Positions 1-10,180 of a DNA stretch of 64,000 nucleotides are shown here, in pieces. The stretch spans positions 186,001 to 250,000 of the forward strand of contig QEYB01000526.1 of the NCBI GenBank assembly GCA_017562135.1, given 5' to 3'. The notes below the pieces were generated by a model, which saw nothing but the letters and a program-made list of their open reading frames with translations, ran no database searches and was not told the DNA's origin. The first letter of the stretch is position 1. Every line of letters begins with the position of its first letter. A program made the translations under genes and the position numbers. The stretch comes from Dipylidium caninum (lineage: Eukaryota > Platyhelminthes > Cestoda > Cyclophyllidea > Dipylidiidae).

Positions 1-2916
1 TGCGAAATTTTTGTTTTATCTGCCGCCAAAATCCGTCCTGTGAGGGTCGCGTGCCCTCGACTGCGGCTGCTCGAGATGGCGCGATAATCTCGATTTTGTG
101 GTCGGTCGGGGTGCGGAGACGTCGACGGGATGAGGGAGAAGGAGAGGCGATGCGGGGAGACGGTGGCCGCTCAGGCGAGGCTGTGCCAGCCTCTGCCCTC
201 CACCCCCAAACTCGTCAATCTCCCTGCATTTCGAGGCTGTGCGTCGGTCGCCTTGTAGTTGGTGCTGCGGTGAGTCTTCCCGCCTTGCGAGCTGTCTGCA
301 ACACGACTCTTTCAACTGCCAACGTGGTTGGGACGCAGATGAGCCGATGCGAACGTCTTGAAAGGAGGCTGGAGGCTGGAGGGTGGAGGAGACAGAGGGA
401 GACGCACCCACCGCCGCCCTCGTTAACACTGAGCTGAGAGTGCCCGGAGGACAGGAGTTGTCGTACACCCGGCGACCGGCGTTTCGATGTGCACTGCCCG
501 AGCCCGCGGCCATTCTCCTTCCGCTTCCCTCAATTCGCCACAACACCGGACACCCCGTCCCCCGTCCTCCCCCCCACCTCCTCCGCAGCCCCAAAATACC
601 TCCGCCCGCCGGCCAATTAAGACGAGGTGCCAGGAGGGCGGCGTTGAGGTGCCTGGGGCGACGGGCGGGAGGGAAGACTGCGGCTGGGGGGAAAGTGAAG
701 TGTTTCCCTCGGGCGGAGTGGAGGCGGAGCGACCAGCAGCAACCCACCGGCTAATGCCAAGGCGAGGGTGGAAGGTGGGAGGAGAATGCGACTAGTGATT
801 GACAAAAAGCCCTCAAGGGACGCAGGGGGGGAGGTCCACTCCTCCTCCTCCTCCTCCTCCTTTTCCTCCTCTTCTTCAGCCCCGATGCAGGCAGATGCGC
901 CTGAACGTGGCGTGGCGTGACGCGGCGAGGAGTGAAGTGGACAGTTGTCGAAAGGAGGGGGAAGGTCAGGCGAGACGATGCGGCACGAGAAGGCGTGGAA
1001 TGCGCGTAGACCGGAGGGTATGAGACGGTCTGGGTGGGTGGGGGCAGAATGGAATTAGGGAGGAGTGGGCCAGCGAAATGTGTCTTACGCGCGGGTGCGA
1101 GGCGCGGCGGCTGCCGATCCACCGCGAGTGGGGCGGCGAGGCGGAGGCGAGGCGGAGTCGGAGTCGGAGGCGGGTGGGGTGGCAACATCAGCATCAGCAC
1201 ATCATCGTCCTCGTCGTTTGTTGATTGCGACGAATGCGTCCATGTGGTGGGTGGCTGGGCGGACTGCCGCGTGTTGGCTCGTCACGGACAGTGGGTGGAC
1301 GGAGGGGAGACATGGAAGGCTTTGCAGAACACCGCGCGGCGGGCAGACCCGGCGGCAGGAGGAGAGCGGCCGTGAAGAGAGAGGAGAAAAGCCCGTAAAT
1401 ATCGCACCGTGACGCCTTTTCCCTACCGCCTTATCCCCTGCCCAACGAGACACTTCATTCCCCACTCATTTCGAGGGAGGAGCGGAGTGTCCGGCGCTCT
1501 CGTTGGCCCTTGCCTCCTCACTCATTGACCCCCGACGCTGTTGCTGTCCCCTTCGCCTCCGTTTTACTTCCCTCGACCAGCCTGTCTCCGCCCACCCGAC
1601 GACTCCGCGCCCCAAAGCAGGCGAGAGACGGCAACTCCGCTGCTCCTTCCACGGCCCGCTTCTGCGTGGTTGGCCGAGGCCACGGCTGGGAGGCCCAGTC
1701 GACCGTCAAACCCGCCGGGTCCGCGCACATCACGGCTCTCGGACGCGGTGCTGAGGGCGGACAAACTCGCCTTCTGTCAGCGCCTTTTTGGACGGCACGA
1801 ACGGCTTTGCGCAACAAGGTGGAAGAAGTCGGGCAGACGCACTCGGCCGTGAAGGCCTTTTCCCTTCCGCCTCGTCTTTCCCTCCGAGGGAGGAGCAGAG
1901 GGTCCTGCGACTGTCGTTTGCCACGTCATAAGGACGCCCGGACGCCTCGAGGCGCCGACTTTTTCCCGTCGGGCAGCCTCGCCAGTCAGGGCTGTTCACA
2001 ACGCCTGGGCGAAACGTCTCGGTGCTCTCGTTCACCTCGCAGATGCGCTGGCAGCCCGCTCGGGGCTGCTCCTCGCCTCTCTCGGTTGCACGGGTGGAAC
2101 GACTTCCCGCGTGCGGGGACTCCATCGGCGTCTTCGCGCTAACGCCAGAAAATCCGTCCGGATTTGATTCCCATCGAATTCCGACTTCCTGGGAGGCTTC
2201 CCACGAATATGGCGTCACCCTTGGCGCGAGGATCCACAGCGCGGTGGCGCCCACGTCCGGGGACTCCGCGCTCATCCGTGACAATCGACGCCACGGCGCT
2301 CCGGGCGCTCCGCTCGAGTCCCGACCTAAAAGTCGCCTTCTTCTCGAACCTTGGGCTGGAAAACCCCAGTTGCCACGGCGAAATGTCTCCGTTGAAGTTG
2401 CCGTCTCGAACCGAGTCGAAGAACACCTCAGCACTTCTTTTCCAAGCCGAGACTCGTTCCCCTTCTCGAACCTCGGGTTTGGAAATATCTCTGTGGCTGA
2501 TGCCCCCCACGAGGCCCCTTTGCTTCGCGTCGCGGGCGGATTCCCCCCCGCCCCCCCCTCCCTCCTCCACAAATTCGCCTCGAAGCGCCTCAGATCGTCC
2601 GAACGACCAACTTCGCCTCCAGTGGAGGCGAGGGGAACCCCGCCCGCGTCTACTTTGGGTTCAGGAGTGCGAGAAGGAGCCCGCGTGGCAACCCCATGCG
2701 AGGGGAGGAGAAAAGGCGGCGTCCACCCACACCGGGGTGTATTACACACACTCGCGCTACAAGGGCGATGACAGATGAGGTCGCAATGTTGAGGAGGAGG
2801 AAGAGGAGGAGAAGGAGAAGGAGAAGGAGAAGGAGGAGGGGGAGGAGGTGGAAGGGGAAGGGGAAGGGAAGGGGAACACATGAGTGACTGGACGATCGCC
2901 TGTGGACTGCGTGGAA
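1..2916. other. GC-rich non-coding stretch, no gene seen
   Basis: No exon with family-like sequence or a plausible acceptor/donor pair was found on either strand. Long open frames exist on both strands but are Arg/Pro/Ser/Gly-rich, overlap each other and look like consequences of GC-rich composition. A CCT/AGG tract lies at about 839-874 and a long GGA/GAA purine tract at about 2788-2877. The sequence between about 2320 and 2500 holds two diverged copies of a short motif beginning TTCTCGAACCT. Confidence 0.5.
2788..2877. repeat. Polypurine GGA/GAA tract
   Basis: About 90 nearly uninterrupted purines on the plus strand, made of GGA and GAA units and ending in GGGGAA repeats. It lies just downstream of the stop codon of the prohormone-like exon at 2917-3195 (minus strand), so it may sit in that gene's 3' region. 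Confidence 0.8.
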
Positions 2917-3195
2917 TTAGACCGCGCTCCTTCGACGGTACCGCACGCCACCGTAGAGGTAGTCGAGAGTGCGTTTCGTCAGGTCCCTGGCGTCCTCCTC
3001 GGCGTCCAAAGCCTCTCGCAGACGCTCCAATTCCTCCGCCTCCAACGCCTCCGCGGCTCCGTCCGACGGTGAATACTGGAAGGGCTCGAGGTGGCGTTTG
3101 TAGCGGATTCCCCCGATCAGGTAGGGAAGTCGACGCTTCGCGCCCATCAGCCGACCGCCCACACCGTCGCCTCGGTCGCCGCCGAGGACGCCCGC
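2917..3195 (-). CDS. C-terminal exon of a putative GGxRY neuropeptide prohormone
   Basis: A 92-residue terminal reading frame ends at TAA 2917-2919. It is preceded by a usable acceptor (pyrimidines, then CCCGAAG) at about 3196, with the exon starting in phase 0. The protein shows the layout of a secreted peptide precursor: LPYLIGGIRY lies between KRR and KR, then a Glu-rich spacer follows (AEALEAEELERLREALDAEE), then KR, TLDYLYGGVRY, RRR and a three-residue tail before the stop. The two peptides share the pattern aromatic-Leu-x-Gly-Gly-(I/V)-Arg-Tyr. No Gly precedes the dibasic sites, so the peptides would end in a free Tyr and not an amide. A signal peptide should lie in an upstream exon at higher coordinates; none was identified. 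An acidic, dibasic-containing frame at about 3240-3390 may be related but could not be joined. No known peptide family was recognised. Proprotein-convertase processing is inferred from the dibasic sites. Confidence 0.5.
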   Translation of the reverse strand, partial: AGVLGGDRGDGVGGRLMGAKRRLPYLIGGIRYKRHLEPFQYSPSDGAAEALEAEELERLREALDAEEDARDLTKRTLDYLYGGVRYRRRSAV

Positions 3196-6100
3196 CTTCG
3201 GGGACGTGGAGGGAAAGTGAAGCGTCAAGGTTAGCGTTTTAGTCAGGCGTCTCCGGCCTCCGCTTTCCTCTCCGACTCTCAGCGAGGGAGTCGATCGAGT
3301 GCTGGGAGTGCCTGGAGATGTTCCTCCTCCCTCCAGCCGCCTCCTCCTCCTCCGCCTCCTCCTTCGGGTGCTCACAGCCCCAGGCGGGCGCGAGTGGGGA
3401 ATGTCTGAACGGGGAGTCGTCCATTTGCCCGAGCGATGGGCAAAACGTCTTCCCGTAAGCCTTTACGCCCGTCAGTGTGCTGACACGACGTTGAATGGGG
3501 GGAGGGGGAGGGGGGGGAAGGGGGGCTCGGGAAGAAAGTTCGCTCCAACAAAGGCGCCACTGCGAGTTCGACTTTCAGACAGGCGCTTCGAGTGTCGGAA
3601 ATTTCCCCAAAATGGCGGCTCGGCGAGCGGGCCATTTCGGCCCCGTCACAGAGGGAGGGAGAAGCAGCCAAGTTTTGGCCACGAATTGTCCCCGCCCGCC
3701 GCTTTTTTTTACCCCATCGTTCACTTCCCCTCGACTCTATACTACTTCATTTGATTTCAGCGTATTCGAGAGGAAAGGGGAAAGCACGTAACTCATCAGA
3801 TAGGGAAAAGGGATCAAGTTTTTGCACCCCACGCCGACTCGGGGGACCCGAGTTGCGGAGGCAGGGCGACTTCCCACTGGGGCTGGGCTGCTTCTCAACC
3901 CTTTCACCCGCTGGGGACCTCGCTTGAGTGTGGAATGGGATTAGGGGGAAGGAGGCTTTCTCTCCTGACACGAGAGGAGTTTCGCTTTCGCCTACAAAGT
4001 GAAGAAGAGTGGGAAACAGACGCTCTCACCTCGCTATCGCCCCGTTTTTGCCCCAGATGGAGGCCACCACCGTCCAAGACGCCAAAATTTGTTCTGAATT
4101 GCCAAGATGCGGTCGAATAAAAAAAAAACGGCCGCCCGAGCGCAGCATCGTGAGATGGACGACGAGAGGAGGGGAATACGCTGATAAGTGGGGTAACGGC
4201 GGTATTGTTCGCCCTTTGAAGTGCCAGGACCCCCCTTCCACCGGCCAGAAACGTTGACAAGGGAGTTCGGGGGAAGGCGGAGGGGCGGACGGCGGGGCGT
4301 GGGGGGCCGAGGCGAGTCGTGGCACGCAAGGCGACCACAATTCAGTCGTTTTTCTCTCCCTTGCCCCCCCCGCCAAAAACAAACAACAAATACATCCTCT
4401 CCCCCTGCTTGGACAATCTTCTGCCTCCAAAGCCATTTTGTCATGACTTGGGCACCCGAGGAAAGTAAATCTTGACCGACTTGTGGGCGGGTGGAGAGAG
4501 GAGGACGCCGCTTGCTGGGAAAGAGGATGACTGCCTCGTTTCGCCCCCCCCCCCTCCCCACCCTCCTCTCCGCTCGTTTTCCCCAAAAATCTGTCCCCTT
4601 TACATCTCCAAATGCCCGTTCTTATCCCGGAGGAAATGCCACTTCTTCCGCCCCGTCGAGGAGAGTCCATCACTCTGCCGTCACACATATGTGACGCCAC
4701 GATTTTTCTTTTGTTGAGCCCTTCACTTCGTCCTTAGACGCGCGAGATCGAGAAGGCTTGAAGCAAAAGGTGGAAAGTGCAGGACGAGTGAGGTGGCTTC
4801 CAGTGCGGAACCACCGCCACCTCTTCACCGTGCGAGTCGGCGCTCCTTTGGTCCGCGACGTCGTGCCAAATTGGAAAAATGCATTCGAATGCTGCCGACG
4901 ATCCTGTCACTCTGCCATGTGTCACAGCCTCCGTCTCCGGGCGGACAATCAGCGCGGCAGTCTTGCCGGTGTTTGAGAAGTCGGCGCGCGAGACGTGGAA
5001 CCAGTGGCGGCGGGTGGTGGAAGCGCAGGCTGCTGGGAGATCTCACTTATTTGATGTTGATGATGATGAGGAGGGGGTTGCGGGAGGGGAGCACGAGGAG
5101 GAGGAGGAGGAGGAGGAGGAGACAGGACTGGTGCCCCTCAGACAGCCCTTATTTGTGCGCCTCCGAGCGTACGTTCTTCCCGGTCCCAGTCCTTCAACCT
5201 CCGCCTCCGCCTCCCGCCTCCGCCTCCCTCCGCGGCTCGCAGGTCAACGCCAAACTGCGTTCCGCTTCAGCGGGTTGAAGCGGGCACTTTCATGCGTCAC
5301 AGCCTGCGCCCAGTCCCCGCCCCCTCCCACCGTCTGCCCCCGTGGCCTCCCTCGGCGACCGTTCAGTAGGACTTTTTGGGAAGGACGAAAGGAGCCGGCG
5401 CGTGCAGGTCGCCGTCGGAGCCCCAAAATCCGACTGACTCCTCCCAGCCGGACGGCCAGTGACGATGGGACGCTCGACCGCCAACAGGGCGGCGGGAAGA
5501 GGGTTCTGCTCTCCTTTTGCCGAGGCTGCCTCAGCTCCTTCGTTTTCTCGCGTCTCCGTGGAGGAAAAACGCATGTCAGTAAGGGAGCCGCGCGTCCTCC
5601 TTCCGCATGCTGTTGAAGGCGAGACGGAAGCCCCCTCATCCTCGGCTGAGTGCCCTTCCCCGCCGCCCCCACAGCCCCGGCGCTCGGTCGTGCTCGGGGA
5701 AACGGCGACGTGGAACGCGACTCAAATGACAGGCTGCCCTCCATCGGCGTGTGTTCAAGAGACGTTTTCCTTCCCGCCGGAGGGTTCGACACCTCGAAAA
5801 CCCTATAATTTTCCTCTCCCGTGAGCGGGTGGACCCGAGGGAGAGTGAAGGCAACTCGGGGCCGATGAGATGAAGTGATTCTCGGAAGAAGAAAAGAAGA
5901 AGAGGAAAGGGGAAGAAAACATTGTCCGCTTCTTCTCCACGTCCACTAGACAGACAGACCACTTTTTCCCTCAAAACACCAAGAACGCCTCAGCCACTTC
6001 TGGACGTCGAGGCGCAGAGGCCTTCACGAGAAAGCCGATGAGAGGCGACAGCACTCAAAGTGTTCCCTTTTCCCCTAATCAACTTCATCTCCTCCCCCAG

Positions 6101-9100
6101 AAGAAAAACGCGATCCCTGGCGAAAAGCAGCGGGAAGGGTGGCGAAGTTGAGGCGGTCTTTTTGTTTCGAGGCACCCTCGGGAGCGTCTAGGCCTGGCGG
6201 GGGGGGGGGGGGAGGGAAGCCCCTACGCGCCTCCAGTTTGGTGGACAACAATGGCCTCAACGCCGCGGCGGGCGGACGGCCGGCGATTTGACGCCACTCG
6301 CCGAACCGTCGGCGGGACAGGTTGAGCGACTCGCCACGGTGACGTGAGACGCTCCTTTCTGGGCCGAGGCGGGGCGGAGGGGGCGGGTGTTGGGCGGAGA
6401 TGGGTGAAGATGACACTCACTTTTTAAGACGATTTACGCAAAATATGTAAAAACGAAGGCGAAGGGAGGAGTAAGAAAAGGCGCGTTTTAATTTTAAATG
6501 CAAATAAAAAGGTCAACTCACATTTGCACAGGACAGAGTGGCGAGGGAGATGAGGACAACTTCAAAGAAAACAGGATATTTGTAAGTTTTATTCGCTTAC
6601 ACGACTTAATGTGGACAATCGAAGTATTAGCTGCTTAAGTCTCGCACCTACTACTTATGCGATTTCAGCAACCCCAAGTGAAGCATCAAGTGAGGGTTGA
6701 GGACTTACGAAAGAGAAAAGCACCAACCGATCTACCGCAGGCATAAGCCGAGGACATCGTGAGGAGTTTGTACGAGTCTCTAACACGAGTGGAGGTCGAA
6801 CTAACCGCGTCTCTCTGCATCCGGCCGGTCACCTCGGACAATTTATACTCCACCGTCCGTGCATCCCACGGCCAGCTGATTGGGCTGTTGCCGGTGAGTC
6901 GGGTTGGACCCGGCAGGAGCCAACGGGAGCGCGGGATTCGCAGGCCAGCGAGGGGGATGCGCCTTCGAGAACAGGGCGAAGCCGCCGTTTGGGCACAGGC
7001 GTGGAGGGGGCCATTGGAAGGGCCGCCGAGGGCGACCGAAGTCTCCGCTCCCGACGCCGAGTGAAGGCGACTATCCCGCCCTTGTTGGTGAACCCTCTGC
7101 GGTTCCGCGGAGTCAATCAGGACGGAGGGAAGCCAGACCACGTTCGAGGTCGCTTCGGCCGCCGGCGACGAGGGGGCGGCAGTGACGCGACGTCTTGTCT
7201 TCGCGTGGGTCCACCTGAACCCGTCATTCGGGGCCCCAGTTCCCTGCCCGGTTCGACCTGCCCCACCGCTGACAGACTTCTACAAACGTGGAGACCGACA
7301 GAAGAAAACACGGTTTCGGCCGAGGCAATGGCACAGAAAGACTTTGGACGCGTCGCCCGCTCCAGGCGAAGGCTTTTCACCTCAGGATAAGTGAGAGGAG
7401 GCCCCGCTGCCCCGGCTGGAAAAAAGTCCGTTTGAACGAGCATGCAAACAGATTTGCCCTCGTCTACGTCTCTTCTGGGATAGGCCGACCGGCAGGCAGA
7501 AGAGCTTCGATGAAAAAATCGCCTGATTTAAATATTTTTTTCCTCAATAAAAACACGGCCAAAAACTGATTAGACTGGAAGTGGCCCAGGCTCTACGAGA
7601 CGGCAAGAAAACGGCGATGCGAAGCGCCTGCCGTGCAGATATTCGGCGGGTTCGACGCTGCCCGCCGACACGGTGACGAAGCGTCGGCCTTTTTTTCACA
7701 AGGGCGCCCTCGTCGATGTCCGGCGGGCAGGAGGAGGCCGCTCAGCAAAAAACTTCGGAGTGAATGCCGTGGGGATGCTGTCAGCGGAAAGGCCCAATCG
7801 GCGGCGTGGAAATAGTCCGCGTGCTGGGAAGCCTTCGAGTGTCCCAAAGCGAGGCGAAGGCTCCGCACGGCCAGACGCCCCACGGCGAGGGGCAACCACC
7901 AACCCTCGTCCGCCGCATCGCGGAGCGGAGGAGATGCCGAGGAAAGAAACGACGAGGCCTCCGACGCAGCATCTCCCACACTTGCCTCGTGGCAGAGAAT
8001 TCACACTCGCAAAAACTTTATCATCGGAGGCGAAAAGTTGCCACGTTAGGCGAGATAATAATTCATGCAGACAAAATTTTCCCCTGGCAGTTGGGGCGAG
8101 GGATTTATTGCCGATTTGCATTCTTTGAAACGCGAGTTGAGGCACCGAGGCGGCGAGCACTCGCGGGCGTCTCGGGCCGGTGCGAGCGGAGGGAGTTTGA
8201 AGGATTCCTCAGGGCGGGCTCCGCCCGTGGGACAACTGGCGAGGCGCCGACGCGCGGGTCCAGCGGCCGAGAAGACGAAGGCAGGCGGCATTGCGGGCGA
8301 CTGTCGTGGGCGAATGAGCGAATGCGACAGCCCCGAGGGCTGCGGCCATTCGAGAGTTGTCTGTCCACCAAGACAGGCTGGAAAAGCCACCGCTGAGGCG
8401 GAGTCAAAGCGAGGAACAGGAAATGTCGCACCGTCGGGGAGGTTGAGGAGGCGAGGTGGCGAGGAGGCGAGAGACGAGAGGTAGCGAGGAGGGGGGGGTT
8501 GGGGGGGTATGACGGGTGGGGCGAATTGTCGCGGTGCAGCGCATTCGGCCACGGCAAGGTGGAGGGCGGAGCGCCCCGCGAGTGGCAGCGACGCGGGTGG
8601 TGAGGATTGCGCACGAGCGGACGGTCCGGTCAGCACCGGAAGGCAGTGGACGAAGACGGCGGAGGCGGTGGAGAGGTCGAGGAGGCATTTCGGCCTCGAC
8701 GAATCCGCGTAGACGGAGGGGACGAGGAGAAGACGAGGAGGAGACGAGCGGTGGCCGGAAATGCTGTCCAAACTGTCGGCCGCGCTCCGGCCCTCTCGTC
8801 CTTTTCGCCCTGCCGCGCTCTCCCTCGTTGTCTCTCGTCTGCTCGTCCGCTCGTCCGCTCGGTGCGCTCGCCCTCCGCCTCGGAGCGCTCTTCCCCGCCG
8901 ATTCGCTTCAACGCCTCCCTCCTCTCGCCCGCCCGGTCCGCCCACCCGTCCGTTCGTCCCCCGCACACACGCTCGTCCCTGGCTCGCCTCCTCTCCGCCC
9001 TCCGCACCACCTTCCGCCCATCCGCCGTTTTGCACGCGGTGCCGACGCCCTCGCGACACCACAAGGACGGCGAGGGGCCGACAACTCGCCGTCGTGAAGG

Positions 9101-9251
9101 AGCAGCCGGAAAGGAGTGCAGCCGCTGTCCGCGAGGCGGTGGGGCATCTCTTCGCCTGCCACCCCCACCTGCCCGGCAGTCTGTGGGTCCTCGTGAAGCG
9201 ATTGTCACCTTTTTCTTCCCTCGTCCTCCCGCAGACTCATCAGCCACTCTC

Positions 9252-9310
9252 GCGCCCCACGCCCCACGCCCCACGCCCCACGCCCCACGCCCCACGCCTC
9301 ACGCCCCAGC
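9252..9310. repeat. Tandem 7-bp repeat, unit GCCCCAC
   Basis: About eight head-to-tail copies of GCCCCAC on the plus strand. The complementary strand carries regularly spaced G4 runs. Confidence 0.85.
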
Positions 9311-9422
9311 CTCCTTCTTTCCTCTTCTTCTCCGCTCCTCCTCCGCCTCCTCCCAGCTCCGTTTCTGTCTTCCCTCCCCCCGCCTCCTCTCTCTCGCCAC
9401 GTTCGCCTTCTTCGCCGCCGCA

Positions 9423-9500
9423 GCCGCCGCCCGCCGCCGCCGCCGCCTCCTCCTCCTCCTCCTCCTCCTCCTCCTCCTCCTTCTCCTCCATCTCCTCCTC
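9423..9500. repeat. CCG then CCT triplet repeat
   Basis: CCG triplets pass into an uninterrupted CCT run and then degenerate CTCCTC. The run produces Ser, Pro, Leu, Arg or Glu homopolymers in different frames, which explains the long artefactual ORFs here. Confidence 0.85.
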
Positions 9501-9579
9501 GCCCAGGGGGCGATGCTCATTTGTTCTTTCCGGTCCACCGCGTCGTCTTTTGTTCTCCCGAGTGTGAGGGAGCGGAAGA

Positions 9580-9645
9580 TGAAGTGGAGGTGAAGGTGGA
9601 GGTGGAAGGTGGAGGTGGAGGTGGAGGTGGAGGCGGGGAACGGAC
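9580..9645. repeat. GGTGGA hexamer repeat
   Basis: GGTGGA and related hexamers repeat on the plus strand, ending in GGCGGGG. No coding function is supported. Confidence 0.8.
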
Positions 9646-9925
9646 GGGCAGGCGGGCGTCGTTCCTCCGCCAGCAGGCTGTCCACTGCGCTTCGGAGGAG
9701 GAGCCGAGGAGGAGGAGGAGGAGGAGCCAAGACGACGCGCAGGAGACACCAACAGTGCACCGTTCGACGGCTTCGTCCACGTTCAGCCGCCGCCCGCGAG
9801 GTGAAGTCGCCCTCCTCCAACGCCATTTCCACGGCAACGCTCGTCGTTGTCCACCATTTCTGCGGCGTGGAGACGGTGATCTCGAGTCCGAGCACCGTTC
9901 CACTCCACGGCACACGAGGAGGTGA

Positions 9926-10079
9926 CTGCAGACTCCGTTTTCCCTCGGAGACACGCCGTGTGAGGCAGCCACCGCGAGAGACACAATCGTCCCCTGCGCG
10001 CGCAGCGCCCCTCGTCGACCAGCGCCGCCGACTCCTTCGCTCGCGTCCTCCACGCTGAAAGCCGGTGAGGAGGCATCGT
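9926..10079 (-). repeat. Dispersed element, copy 1 of an inverted pair
   Basis: The reverse complement of this segment is nearly identical to plus-strand 48453-48608 over about 150 bases. It begins near the shared word GATGCCTCCTCACCGGCTTT and ends near GAGTCTGCAGTCACCT. The main difference is a short stretch present here (GTGTCTCCG) and missing from the other copy. Flanking sequences are unrelated. No terminal repeats or coding capacity were seen. Confidence 0.8.
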
Positions 10080-10135
10080 TTCTCCTCCCGCAGCCTGTCA
10101 ACGACGCCTCGGAGGAGGAGGAGGCGCCGAGGACG

Positions 10136-10180
10136 GGAAGGGGAAGGGGAAGGGGAAGGGGAAGGGGAAGGGGAAGGGGC
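10136..10180. repeat. Tandem GGGGAA hexamer repeat
   Basis: About seven tandem copies of GGGGAA on the plus strand. Regular G4 runs make it a candidate G-quadruplex-forming site. Six-base telomere-like periodicity is noted, but it is not a recognised animal telomere unit. Confidence 0.85.

Noticed and set aside
1730..2881. Minus-strand open frame of about 380 codons
   Set aside because: It reads through simple repeats at its start, has no recognisable motif, and opposite-strand frames of similar quality cover the same bases.
9252..9310. Regular direct repeat considered as a CRISPR-like array
   Set aside because: The units are 7 bases and contiguous with no unique spacers, and the DNA is eukaryotic.
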